Positions 16,668 to 24,896 of a DNA stretch of 64,000 nt are shown in pieces. The stretch comes from CAYTPI01 sp964439625. Its GTDB lineage: Bacteria > Chloroflexota > Anaerolineae > Aggregatilineales > UBA3940. The position numbers and the translations under genes were made by a program. The DNA lies in NCBI GenBank assembly GCA_964439625.1, contig CAYTPI010000012.1:1-64000 (forward strand), given 5' to 3'. The notes under the pieces were generated by a model. It was not told where the DNA came from and made no database searches. It saw nothing but the letters and a program-made list of their open reading frames with translations. Each line of letters opens with the position of its first letter. Positions within the stretch are counted from its first letter, which is position 1.

Positions 16668-17920
16668 CTAGTGTTTGCCTCGTTTTCGTGTTCTCTGGGA
16701 TACTGACGCGGATGGGCCGCGCTATCATACAATGCGTGGTGATCACTTTCCTCATACAGGATGTCATTCATGATCACCTGCCTATTGGGTGATTGGAATA
16801 AGACCACATCAGACTCAATCGTGCGTCCAGGGTAGACAACCAGCCCCGACCCAATCCGGCAGTTGTGCCCCACACAACCACCCAGTACGGGGATTGGTAC
16901 CTCAACTTGGGCATAGTCTACGCTTAACCTAATTGGGTCAGACATCAGATTATAGTTCGTAAAGATCGCCCCAGCCCCAATGTACGAATGGCGGCCTACG
17001 ACGCTCATCTCCAGCGTGGCGTTTTGCCCTGCGGTCGATCCCTGCATGAAGACGCTGAAATAGGCGCTGGCCCCTCCGGGGAAGAAGCAGTGCTCGCCGA
17101 GAGCGGTCATGTAGAGGCGGTTGCCGTGTGCTAAGGTGACGTTGTCCCCAATGAGGCAGCCACTGATGACGCAGCCCGGCCCAATCACGACGTTATCGCC
17201 AACGATGACACGCCCGTTTAAGATAGCAGTTGGGTCAATGCTGCAATTCTCGCCAAGGGTCACATTCGCCGAGGACGACTGAAATGGGCGTCTCCCCACC
17301 AGTGCCTGCAACGGTGACGTTGTGGAGCGGCTGGCGGGGTCAGTTGGGGCAGCCGCTACCCCAAAGGGAACATTCGCGAAGAACAGGTGCATCCAACTAT
17401 CGACTGCACACACGACTCTCTCAGGGATCTGCCAGATGAGTTCTTGCTGCCCGCTGGGTGAGCGGTCAGGGATGCTGTAGTAGTGCATCCCAACGGCATT
17501 GCTCTCAATGATGATCGGCTCGACGTGGTCAGCGGGCCCCTGCGGGAAATACCATAGATCAACAAAGAAAATATCACCACGTGCTTCATACGAGCGGCTC
17601 AGCACCTTTAAGCCCTGTTGTAGATACGCTGTATCAGTAGCACGAAACGCTGCTCGTGCGGGCTTACGACGTTTCTTCGCCTCGTTGATGAACGCATCGA
17701 TAAACGCCTCATTAAAATAAAGATTATCGCTATGCACCAGCATCTCGACGGGCTCCCGCATGACATTGCGGAAATCATCAATGACCTGTTCATCACTGGT
17801 GTGTGGGGCCAGCAGATCACGCTGGTGCTGCCAGAGTGGCTTATTCAAGACGTGCAGCGCCCGTGCTGGTTCGTTGAACGGCTGAATATGTTCGGTTTTG
17901 CGAATGATTATCTTACGCAT
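16661..17920 (-). CDS. Hexapeptide-repeat (left-handed beta-helix) protein
   Basis: A 419-residue protein. The N-terminal 200 residues are an alpha/beta domain of unknown family. Residues about 215-390 carry hexad repeats typical of LbH transferases and of the GlmU C-terminus (ILNGRVIVGDNVVIGPG, GCLIGDNV, HSYIGAGAIF). Such domains bind acyl-CoA or nucleotide sugars, or act as trimeric scaffolds. Coupling to an acyl-ACP-reductase-like gene suggests a lipid-modifying or lipid-linked pathway, but neither substrate nor product can be read from the sequence. Confidence 0.65.
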   Translation of the reverse strand: MRKIIIRKTEHIQPFNEPARALHVLNKPLWQHQRDLLAPHTSDEQVIDDFRNVMREPVEMLVHSDNLYFNEAFIDAFINEAKKRRKPARAAFRATDTAYLQQGLKVLSRSYEARGDIFFVDLWYFPQGPADHVEPIIIESNAVGMHYYSIPDRSPSGQQELIWQIPERVVCAVDSWMHLFFANVPFGVAAAPTDPASRSTTSPLQALVGRRPFQSSSANVTLGENCSIDPTAILNGRVIVGDNVVIGPGCVISGCLIGDNVTLAHGNRLYMTALGEHCFFPGGASAYFSVFMQGSTAGQNATLEMSVVGRHSYIGAGAIFTNYNLMSDPIRLSVDYAQVEVPIPVLGGCVGHNCRIGSGLVVYPGRTIESDVVLFQSPNRQVIMNDILYEESDHHALYDSAAHPRQYPREHENEANTRW

Positions 17921-18108
17921 TATGGTGCTTCAGTCACTGGAAATATGCTGACCATTCTAAGAGAAACCAATATCCAACGCGAGTCAACTTGATATCCGTA
18001 CATGGATCGTTATAAGCTAGAGCCTACAGAAATTGTGGAGGATGTTCAACTTGAATGAACCTGAGCTGTGCCATAAATGACACAGCAATACTAGATGCGC
18101 GTGCAAGC

Positions 18109-18768
18109 CTACGCAACCAAACCATAAGCGCGTACAGGGAAGGCTGCCACGCCCTCCACTTTGACTGGCGCAGCATGGAAGGTGAAGCCAGCGGCTGGTA
18201 GCGCCGCCAAGTTGGTCAAGTTTTCGATGATTAGGACGTCGTTGCCCAGCAGGGTCGCATGTGCGGGTCGGGTTGCATCGCGTTGATCGTCGGCGGCAAG
18301 CCAATCCATCCCGACTAAGCTCGCGCCTCCTGCAACCAGTGCTTCAGCGAGCTCCCGCCCGATGAAGGGATACTCGTGATAGGTCGGCTGCCCCCAATAC
18401 TGGCTCCAATCAGAGCGTAACAGCACCGCTTTGTCTGCTATGTCCTGACTGCTCAATACGGTTTCGGGAACGGCTTCATAGGCACCGGCAGCGGTGCAAT
18501 CAATCACGATCCCCGGCAGGACAAAGCGCTCCAGCGGCAGTTGGTCTATTGTCGGTGCCTCTGGGAAGAAGTGGAAGGGCGCATCGACATAAGTACCGAT
18601 ACTGGTGACGAACTGCACAGCACTGATCTCACAAGTGCAGCCATTGTAGAAGCCAGAGTCGGCGGCTTCTTCATGAGACTGCCAGGCACGTACAATTGGG
18701 TCAGGGGCAAACTGGCTAAACAACTGCATCCCTGGGGCGATTGTTTGACTGAGATCGATCAATTTCAT
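18109..18768 (-). CDS. Cyclase-family (kynurenine-formamidase-like) protein
   Basis: A 219-residue member of the cyclase/KynB-type fold. The defining metal motif H-x-G-T-H-x-D-x-P-x-H reads SIGTYVDAPFH here, so the first two metal-binding His are Ser and Tyr while the Asp and last His remain. A related variant subfamily with GTY in place of GTH appears to exist, so this may be a specialised hydrolase rather than a dead one. The ATG overlaps the stop of the M42 gene upstream (ATGA), so the two are coupled. Confidence 0.75.
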   Translation of the reverse strand: MKLIDLSQTIAPGMQLFSQFAPDPIVRAWQSHEEAADSGFYNGCTCEISAVQFVTSIGTYVDAPFHFFPEAPTIDQLPLERFVLPGIVIDCTAAGAYEAVPETVLSSQDIADKAVLLRSDWSQYWGQPTYHEYPFIGRELAEALVAGGASLVGMDWLAADDQRDATRPAHATLLGNDVLIIENLTNLAALPAAGFTFHAAPVKVEGVAAFPVRAYGLVA

Positions 18769-19760
18769 GCAACTGGCTCCTTAAGCAGTGCGACCATCAA
18801 GGCGATGGCGCCTTCAACATCGTTGAGATCAATGGTTTCACTGGGGCTGTGAATGTAGCGACACGGGATGCTGAGGCAGCCTGCGCGCACGCCTGCCCGC
18901 ACCAACTGCATGGCGCTGGCGTCGGTGGTGCCGCGCTCCAGAATCTCGTGCTGTGCTGTGACTCCGGCCCGGTCGGCGGCGGTGTTCATCAACGCCACGA
19001 CTTCCGGCGCAGCGAGGAAGCGCGCATCTTTGATCTTAATTGCAGGGCCTCCCCCCAGCTTGACCGCCATCTTCTCGTCTTTGGGCTTGTCACCTGTCCG
19101 GGTGACGTCAATCGCAATGCCGATGTGCGGATCAACGCCGTAGGCTGCTGTTTGTGCACCCCGCAGCCCAACTTCTTCCTGTACGCTAAAGACGAAAGCC
19201 ACATTACTCGGTAGACTGATGCCCTGCAACGCCCGCATCACTTCGATTTGAATGGCGCAGCCAATGCGGTCGTCAAGGCTCTTCGCCGTGAGGCGTGAGC
19301 CGCGCTGTATAAGTGCTTGATCGAAAATGCCCGCATCGCCCACTTTGATTGCGTGACCATCACCGGAGTCAACATCAATAAATAACTGCTTAATTTGCGG
19401 TACTTTGCTGCTGTCATCCCGCTTCTCGACGGCAACCGTTCCAATTGTGCCATCGGCAAAGCGCACGCGGTTACCAGTGCTGTAGAGTGCTGCCACACCG
19501 CCGATGGTTGTAAAGCGGATATACCCCGCTTCATCAACGTGCGTGACCATCACGCCGATTTCATCCATGTGGGCGGAGAGCATCACGGTGGGGGCGTCGC
19601 TGGTATTATCCGCATAACGCCAGGCAATCACACTGCCCATCGCATCGATCTGCACCTCATCAGCAAGGCGGTCGATTATCTCGAGAATGATCGCTCGGAT
19701 TTCTTCCTCGTGCCCGCTGGGGCCATAGGCTTCCACCAGCGTTTTGATTGTCTCTATCAT
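18765..19760 (-). CDS. M42-family metallo-aminopeptidase (first copy)
   Basis: A 331-residue di-metal aminopeptidase. Metal and catalytic residues are in place: SAHMDEIG, SLDDRIGC, QEEVGLRGA, AIDVT and CRYIHSP. M42 enzymes form tetrahedral dodecamers (TET) that degrade peptides in the cytoplasm; some are endoglucanase-like by old annotation. AAGGATAACC precedes the ATG. It overlaps the cyclase-family gene and is the first of three M42 copies within 5.1 kb. Confidence 0.92.
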   Translation of the reverse strand: MIETIKTLVEAYGPSGHEEEIRAIILEIIDRLADEVQIDAMGSVIAWRYADNTSDAPTVMLSAHMDEIGVMVTHVDEAGYIRFTTIGGVAALYSTGNRVRFADGTIGTVAVEKRDDSSKVPQIKQLFIDVDSGDGHAIKVGDAGIFDQALIQRGSRLTAKSLDDRIGCAIQIEVMRALQGISLPSNVAFVFSVQEEVGLRGAQTAAYGVDPHIGIAIDVTRTGDKPKDEKMAVKLGGGPAIKIKDARFLAAPEVVALMNTAADRAGVTAQHEILERGTTDASAMQLVRAGVRAGCLSIPCRYIHSPSETIDLNDVEGAIALMVALLKEPVA

Positions 19761-19888
19761 TGGTTATCCTTCTAGATCAACTGTGATCAGGGAGTGGGTG
19801 TTACCTGAGAATAGCTCAGTATACAATACGCTTAGATTATGCGTCTACACATAGAATCTCCACATAATTATCAGAACTGGAAGCTAAA

Positions 19889-20497
19889 ATGGCACGAAAC
19901 AAACATATCGAACAAGGACGGGCCGCATTGATCCGCGAGGGCAACGCGATCACTGCGCTTGCAGACCAACTAGATGACCGCTTTGCTACGGCGGTTGAGA
20001 TGCTGCTGGCGTGCGAAGGCCATGTTGTGACTTCGGGCGGTGGTACCTCGTCCATCGTCGCACGCCGACTGGCTCATTTATTGAGCTGCGTTGGGGCTCC
20101 GTCTCTCTTTCTGGATGCGGGTCAGGCTGCGCACGGCAGCGCTGGCGCTTTGCGCCCCAACGACCTTCTGATCGCCATCAGCAAAGGTGGCGAAACAGAC
20201 GAACTGAACGCGTTGTGCCGGGTGGCGCAATCAACCGGTGTCCCAATCATCGCCTTGACCTCACGGACGGAGTCAACCATGGCATCCCTAAGCGACTTGC
20301 TGCTGCTGTTTGAAACGCCCGCCGATGTTGACGCCCACGGCGCGATGACTTTTGGCAACTCTCTGGCAGCATCCGCCATGGGAGATGCACTCTGCTTCGC
20401 TATTCTGGAAGTGCGCGGCTACAACGCAGATCGCTTCGCGCAACTCCACCCCGGCGGAGCTGTCGGCAAGATGCTGCGTGAGCAGTCAGATGACTAA
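19889..20497 (+). CDS. SIS-domain sugar-phosphate isomerase (KpsF/GutQ-like)
   Basis: A 202-residue single SIS domain. SGGGTSS near 50, ISKGGETDE near 115 and the C-terminal HPGGAVGK match arabinose-5-phosphate isomerases of the KdsD/KpsF/GutQ group, but the usual C-terminal CBS pair is absent. It probably isomerises a phosphosugar. It converges with the rhomboid gene and overlaps it by 4 bp at the stop codons. Confidence 0.82.
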   Translation: MARNKHIEQGRAALIREGNAITALADQLDDRFATAVEMLLACEGHVVTSGGGTSSIVARRLAHLLSCVGAPSLFLDAGQAAHGSAGALRPNDLLIAISKGGETDELNALCRVAQSTGVPIIALTSRTESTMASLSDLLLLFETPADVDAHGAMTFGNSLAASAMGDALCFAILEVRGYNADRFAQLHPGGAVGKMLREQSDD

Positions 20498-21171
20498 CCA
20501 CGCAGACCTTCCAATAGGTTGCGCCCGTTGAAGACTGCATAAATGACGATCAACACAGCGCCCGCTGCGAAGCCCCCGGCATGCGCCCAATAGGCGACGC
20601 CTCCGCCCGTTGATGTGGTACCAATCGACGCGATGCCGTAGAACAACTGGATCACAAACCAGAAGCCCAAGACGATAACGGCAGGCACCGTCGTCACGAA
20701 GCGGAACACCAAGGCATCAACGCGGGCACGCGGAAACAAAAACAAATAGGCACCGAGCACACCAGCGATGGCACCACTGGCCCCAAGGTTCGGAATGGTG
20801 CTAAACGGGTCGAAGAGGATTTGTGCAAAGGTCGCGAGCAGACCGCAGATCAAATAGAAGCCGATGAAACCAAACTTGCCCAGGGTGTCCTCGACGTTAT
20901 CGCCAAATATCCACAGGTAGAGCATATTGCCGCCAATATGGGCGAAGCCACCATGCATAAACATCGCTGTGAACAACGTCAGGTATTCTTGCAGATTAGG
21001 GTTCTGGGTGATGTCTGCTGGCACCACGGCCCACATCAGGAAGAAAGCGTTCAACTGGTCCGCACCTTGCAGCAGCAGTTGATAGATAAACACCAACACA
21101 TTGATGGCGATGATGGTCACAGTGACAACTGGAAATGAACTGCTCGAATTATGATCACGGAATGGAAGCAT
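20494..21171 (-). CDS. Rhomboid-family intramembrane serine protease
   Basis: A 225-residue membrane protein with six or seven helices. The catalytic Ser is in GASGAIAG and the catalytic His in WAHAGGFAAG; HIGGNMLYLW in helix 2 is the usual oxyanion-side motif. Rhomboids cut membrane proteins within or next to the bilayer. GAGGTCATT precedes the ATG. It follows the second M42 gene by 10 bp, the end of a likely minus-strand operon running from about 24.6 kb. Confidence 0.92.
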   Translation of the reverse strand: MLPFRDHNSSSSFPVVTVTIIAINVLVFIYQLLLQGADQLNAFFLMWAVVPADITQNPNLQEYLTLFTAMFMHGGFAHIGGNMLYLWIFGDNVEDTLGKFGFIGFYLICGLLATFAQILFDPFSTIPNLGASGAIAGVLGAYLFLFPRARVDALVFRFVTTVPAVIVLGFWFVIQLFYGIASIGTTSTGGGVAYWAHAGGFAAGAVLIVIYAVFNGRNLLEGLRG

Positions 21172-21181
21172 AATGACCTCT

Positions 21182-22213
21182 TTAGCGGCTTAGGATATCA
21201 GCAGGCATACGGCGCAATGATTCTTCAACCAGTTTGATTGAATTCAGATAATCTTCTTTGAGCAGCATCGCTTCCGGCGTGTGAATGTAACGGCAGGGCA
21301 CCGCGACACAAGCCGCCGGAACCCCTGTTCCCGTCATGCTGATGCTGCCTGCATTCGTCCCACCGATTCCTGGCTGCTTCCACTGATAGGGGATGCCGAG
21401 GGCCTCAGCCGTCTCGATCAGCAGGCCGTTTAGGCGTTTGTCATAGATGGTCGCTCGATCCATCGCGCTGAGTGCTGGCCCCTTGCCCAGTTCGGTCGTC
21501 GGTGAGACGTCTTCCTCTTTGGGTAAATCGTCAGCGATTGTGCCCTCCAGCGCGAAGACGCAGTCCGGTTGAATTTTATGGGCAGCAACCTTCGCTCCCC
21601 GCAGCCCGACTTCTTCCTGAACAGTAAACGAGCCGTATAACTCAAACGGGTACGGGGCGGCCCGCAGCAAGTGGACAAGCACGCTGCACCCAACGCGATC
21701 ATCAAAGGATTTACCACGGGCGTGCGTATCTGTCTCATAGAAGTTGGAATGAAACGCTACGCGTGCACCCAGTGAGACTTTAGCTTCCGCGGCTCCCTTT
21801 GACGTCACCCCAATATCGATGCGCATGGCGTTTAGATTGACGGTCTTAGAGCGTTCTGCGCTTGACAGCTTATGGATCGGCTTTAGACCGATCACACCGG
21901 GTAGCTGCTCCTTGCCGACCAGCACCCGCTTGCCAAGTAAGATGCGGTCATCAAGGCCGCCAATTGACTCAACTTTGAGCATACCGCTGGAGTCGTGCCC
22001 GGAGACCATCATCCCGACTTCATCCATGTGAGCATCAACCATCACCTTCAGGCTGCTTTCACCCGTCCCTGCCTTATAGGCGATGACATTGCCCATTGTA
22101 TCGGTGTCGATCTGGTCAACATGGAGTTCGATCAGAGCGATGATTTTGGCTCGTACATCACTTTCTGCCCCGCTGACGCCCAGCGCCTCAGATAGTTCTT
22201 TTAGTATCTCCAC
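21182..22213 (-). CDS. M42-family metallo-aminopeptidase (second copy)
   Basis: A 343-residue paralogue of the genes at 18765 and 22801. Metal and catalytic residues: DAHMDEVG, SFDDRVGC, QEEVGLRGA, FALEGT and CRYIHTP. Where the first copy has Asp (AIDVT) this one has Glu (ALEGT), a known alternative ligand in the clan. The start is GTG. It lies between a tiny membrane protein and the rhomboid gene, with 10-17 bp gaps, so co-transcription is very likely. Confidence 0.9.
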   Translation of the reverse strand: MEILKELSEALGVSGAESDVRAKIIALIELHVDQIDTDTMGNVIAYKAGTGESSLKVMVDAHMDEVGMMVSGHDSSGMLKVESIGGLDDRILLGKRVLVGKEQLPGVIGLKPIHKLSSAERSKTVNLNAMRIDIGVTSKGAAEAKVSLGARVAFHSNFYETDTHARGKSFDDRVGCSVLVHLLRAAPYPFELYGSFTVQEEVGLRGAKVAAHKIQPDCVFALEGTIADDLPKEEDVSPTTELGKGPALSAMDRATIYDKRLNGLLIETAEALGIPYQWKQPGIGGTNAGSISMTGTGVPAACVAVPCRYIHTPEAMLLKEDYLNSIKLVEESLRRMPADILSR

Positions 22214-22230
22214 GGTTCATTCTCTCTCAT

Positions 22231-22407
22231 TCACGATTTGAACAACTCTTTATACGTTGGGGTGATGAAGGCCCCTAGCGCAACAACAATCAGCCCGATA
22301 ATACTCACTGGAAACTGTGTATTGACGTACAACAATACGCCACTAGCGGCAACCAATAGGCCGATAGCTAAGCGTATCCATTTATTGGGTATCACATTTT
22401 TGAGCAT
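22231..22407 (-). CDS. Small two-helix membrane protein
   Basis: A 58-residue ORF with a charged N-terminus (MLKNVIPNKW), two hydrophobic stretches (about 11-27 and 34-48) separated by YVNTQFP, and a TYKELFKS tail. It fits exactly in the 230-bp gap between two genes of the operon, on the same strand, 17 bp before the next start. No family is recognised. The position and composition favour a real gene. Confidence 0.6.
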   Translation of the reverse strand: MLKNVIPNKWIRLAIGLLVAASGVLLYVNTQFPVSIIGLIVVALGAFITPTYKELFKS

Positions 22408-22443
22408 AGGTAATTGATTTCCATTAACGTTTCGCAGCCGTTA

Positions 22444-22788
22444 TCAGCTGAGCAGCCCGACGATGACTATACCTGCCGCAGTAAACAGGGCACACAACAT
22501 CAGCCCGAACAGGACAAGCAATCCAATGACCAACAGCAGTATGTAGATATCTGTGCGGTGGGCGGTCGCTTTGGGCTGTGCCACGGGCTTCACCTGTTGG
22601 CTCGCCAATGCCTGCGTCAAACCGGCTTCAGCGTGCCGTCTTTCAGTATCCGTCCGTGCCAGAGAAACAGCCAGCCGCCATGCTTCGATGTCGTTTGGAC
22701 TGGCGGCGAGTAAATCCATTACAAGGCCGCGAGCTTCGAGCCGTCTTCCTTGAGTCATTAAACGGCGGGCGTGTTGCAAGTCTGGCAA
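22444..22788 (-). CDS. TPR-like protein with a C-terminal membrane anchor
   Basis: A 114-residue protein. Residues 4-65 look like one or two TPR helices (GRRLEAR..., SPNDIEAWRLAVSLA), followed by a polar linker and a long hydrophobic region (about 80-112). It could tether a partner protein to the membrane. The annotated start is TTG; an ATG ten codons later is equally possible. It lies 12 bp from the third M42 gene and in the same operon. Confidence 0.6.
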   Translation of the reverse strand: MPDLQHARRLMTQGRRLEARGLVMDLLAASPNDIEAWRLAVSLARTDTERRHAEAGLTQALASQQVKPVAQPKATAHRTDIYILLLVIGLLVLFGLMLCALFTAAGIVIVGLLS

Positions 22789-22800
22789 GGGTAGGTGCAG

Positions 22801-23859
22801 TTACTCTAAGGTTAATTGATCGAGAGTGGTTTCGTTGAGGCTTGTCGCGAAAGCCGTTAACAGGCGCGCTGTCCGCTGCACATCCTTGACGTTGACGATC
22901 TCAACTGGGCTGTGCATGTTGCGTAAAGGCACCCCTAACAGTGCCGTCGGCACACCATTCCGGCTGACTTGTACCGCCCACGCATCTGTACCGCCCCGCG
23001 CCGTGTAAGGTTCGGTGCCAACCTTCATTTCAATTGAATCAGCCGCGTCTGTGATCATTTTGTACAAGCCTGGGTGGAAGTTCGGCCCGACTGAAAGCAC
23101 GGGGCCATCCCCCAACTTGTGACCATCACCTTCGCTGAGCCCTGTGCCCACCCCAAAAGTCACGTCCAACACAATAGCAATGTCTGGGTCGGTATGCCAA
23201 GCGACGGTCTGCCCGCCTTTCAGCCCGACTTCTTCTTGTGGCGTTGCCGCGACGAGCAAATCCCATTCGTGCCGCTGACTTTGAATCAGATCAAGGAAGG
23301 CCGTCAGTATAGCGACTGAGGCTCGGTTGTCCATCGCTTTACCACTGACGTAATCGTCGTTAAGAGCAACGGCTCCTTGGGCAAAGGTCACCAAAGTGCC
23401 GATGCGGACTTTCTCCGTTAACGCTGCTTCAGACAGGCCCGTATCAATCACCAAATCGTCAAACTCAGGGAATTTGGTACGCTCGCTCTGCGCTAGTACA
23501 TGCGGCGGGCGGCTGCCGATCAAGCCTGGGATTTGCTCCGTGCCATGAACAATCACCGGTTGGCTCAACAGAACCCGTTTGTCGATGCCGCCAACTTTGG
23601 TGAAGCGCAAAAATGGCCCGTCGATGTTAGTCACCATTAAGCCGATCTCATCCATATGAGCGGCGAGCAGTAACTTGCGGCGTGGCGCTTGCGGCTGCGT
23701 GCCTACGCGAACGGCGATCAGGCTGCCGAGGCGGTCTTCGTCAAACGAGTTGGCGTAGGGTGCCCATATTTGCTGAATAAAGTCTCGCACGGGTGTCTCA
23801 TAACCCGAGATGCCCGTTGCATTCGAAAGGTCTAGTAGATGCTGTTTGAGGTCTAACAT
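22801..23859 (-). CDS. M42-family metallo-aminopeptidase (third copy)
   Basis: A 352-residue paralogue of the two M42 genes downstream. Key stretches are AAHMDEIG, AMDNRAS, QEEVGLKGG, VLDVTF and RNMHSP; the second Asp of the usual DDR motif is Asn here (MDNR). The copies differ enough to suggest old duplications and different peptide preferences rather than a recent tandem repeat. It is 11 bp downstream of the repeat protein gene. Confidence 0.9.
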   Translation of the reverse strand: MLDLKQHLLDLSNATGISGYETPVRDFIQQIWAPYANSFDEDRLGSLIAVRVGTQPQAPRRKLLLAAHMDEIGLMVTNIDGPFLRFTKVGGIDKRVLLSQPVIVHGTEQIPGLIGSRPPHVLAQSERTKFPEFDDLVIDTGLSEAALTEKVRIGTLVTFAQGAVALNDDYVSGKAMDNRASVAILTAFLDLIQSQRHEWDLLVAATPQEEVGLKGGQTVAWHTDPDIAIVLDVTFGVGTGLSEGDGHKLGDGPVLSVGPNFHPGLYKMITDAADSIEMKVGTEPYTARGGTDAWAVQVSRNGVPTALLGVPLRNMHSPVEIVNVKDVQRTARLLTAFATSLNETTLDQLTLE

Positions 23860-23870
23860 GTGGCTCGATT

Positions 23871-24587
23871 CTAAGGTGCTTGAACATCCGGTTCTGGCGT
23901 GACGGTTTCCTGCGGCGTCACAGTTTCTTCCACCGTGACGGTCACTGTTACCGTGTCTGTGGTTGTTTGCGTTTCGGTCGCATTAGCGGTTGCGCTGGCG
24001 TTTGCTGTGGCAGTCGCGTTGGCATTGGCAGTCGCGTTGGCATTGGCGGTCGCCGTGGCGTTGGCATCCGCCTGATTCGTCGCATCTGCGTTGGCTGTGG
24101 CAGTTGCGTTGGCATTGGCAGTTGCGTTGGCATTGGCAGTCGCGTTGGCATTGGCAGTCGCTGAGGCGTTGGCGTTGGCTTGCTCCGTCTGAGCGACCAC
24201 CGTTTGCGTCAAGAAATTCGACTGATTAGTGGCTGCCGCTGCGAAAGTAGCGGTGGCATCAAGGTTTGGTGTTGGCGTGGCGGTTGGCGGTTGGAACTGC
24301 GTCGGCGTTGGCGGGAGCGTCAGCGTCGGGCCACCGGGCGTGTAGGTTGGCGTGATCGTTGGTGTCTCTGTTGGCGTTACCTCTGGGTCAGTTGTTGCAG
24401 TCAGGGCGGCAGCCGTTTGTGTCAACTCTGCTTCATCTGCCAGGTCAGGGTCAGACTGTGGGTTGGAAAAACCGATCAGTAGGACGATAGCGCAAAAATA
24501 GAATGGCAGCGTCGAAAGTATGATGTAAATCAATGTACGATGAATGCGCCGCCGCCGCTGTTGAACGGCCTCAAAGCGTCCGGTCAT
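23871..24587 (-). CDS. Single-pass membrane protein with Ala-Asn-Ala-Thr repeats
   Basis: A 238-residue protein. A basic N-terminus (QQRRRRIHR) and one membrane helix (about 19-42) precede a long, low-complexity region. This begins Pro/Thr-rich, then runs through some 70 residues of ANA/ATA tripeptides and ends in Thr/Val/Glu repeats. The layout suggests an extended extracytoplasmic stalk. The ATG at 24587 has AGGA upstream and is preferred to a GTG 45 bp earlier. It appears to be the first gene of the M42-rhomboid operon. No catalytic domain is visible. Confidence 0.6.
   Translation of the reverse strand: MTGRFEAVQQRRRRIHRTLIYIILSTLPFYFCAIVLLIGFSNPQSDPDLADEAELTQTAAALTATTDPEVTPTETPTITPTYTPGGPTLTLPPTPTQFQPPTATPTPNLDATATFAAAATNQSNFLTQTVVAQTEQANANASATANANATANANATANANATATANADATNQADANATATANANATANANATATANASATANATETQTTTDTVTVTVTVEETVTPQETVTPEPDVQAP
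23985..24180. repeat. Degenerate 6/12-bp coding repeat
   Basis: Units of GTTGGC/GTTGGCATTGGC alternate with GCAGTC/GCGGTC variants across about 195 bp. Read on the minus strand they code for the Ala-Asn-Ala-Thr tract. Repeats of this sort change length by slippage, and assemblies can misplace their copy number. Confidence 0.7.
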
Positions 24588-24803
24588 GCTGTTCCATTCC
24601 TTTGCCCAGCCGCCTGCTGCGGTAAGACGCACAGTAAGTCAGGTGGCCAGTAAGCTGATAGGGGCCAGTCTAGCACGGCCCCCACTGACTCGCAATCTAA
24701 GATTGAGTCCGTTGGCTTGTCAAGCTAGCATTAATCGCCAACCTGATTTTTCCTCACCTGTACGGTATCGTTACAAGCTAGGGTGCATGATCTGGGATCG
24801 GTT

Positions 24804-24830
24804 TTGTTAGAGAACCAAACCGACTATAAT
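24804..24830 (+). promoter_or_regulatory. Promoter of the PD40 kinase genes
   Basis: A perfect TATAAT at 24825-24830 has TTGTTA 15 bp upstream (24804-24809). The spacing is short, but this is the only good candidate before the kinase at 24897. Confidence 0.5.
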
Positions 24831-24896
24831 CTCTGGTGTGTTGTCATTCATATAATGCACGCCAAACTTGTGACACGCGACCAGTGAAGGACCGAG

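Noticed and set aside
23985..24180. CRISPR-like regular repeat
   Set aside because: Units are 6-12 bp and in frame with a coding sequence; there are no spacers.
23880..24482. Repetitive ORFs on the plus strand opposite the Ala-Asn-Ala-Thr gene
   Set aside because: They are mirror frames of the coding repeat and have no start signals.
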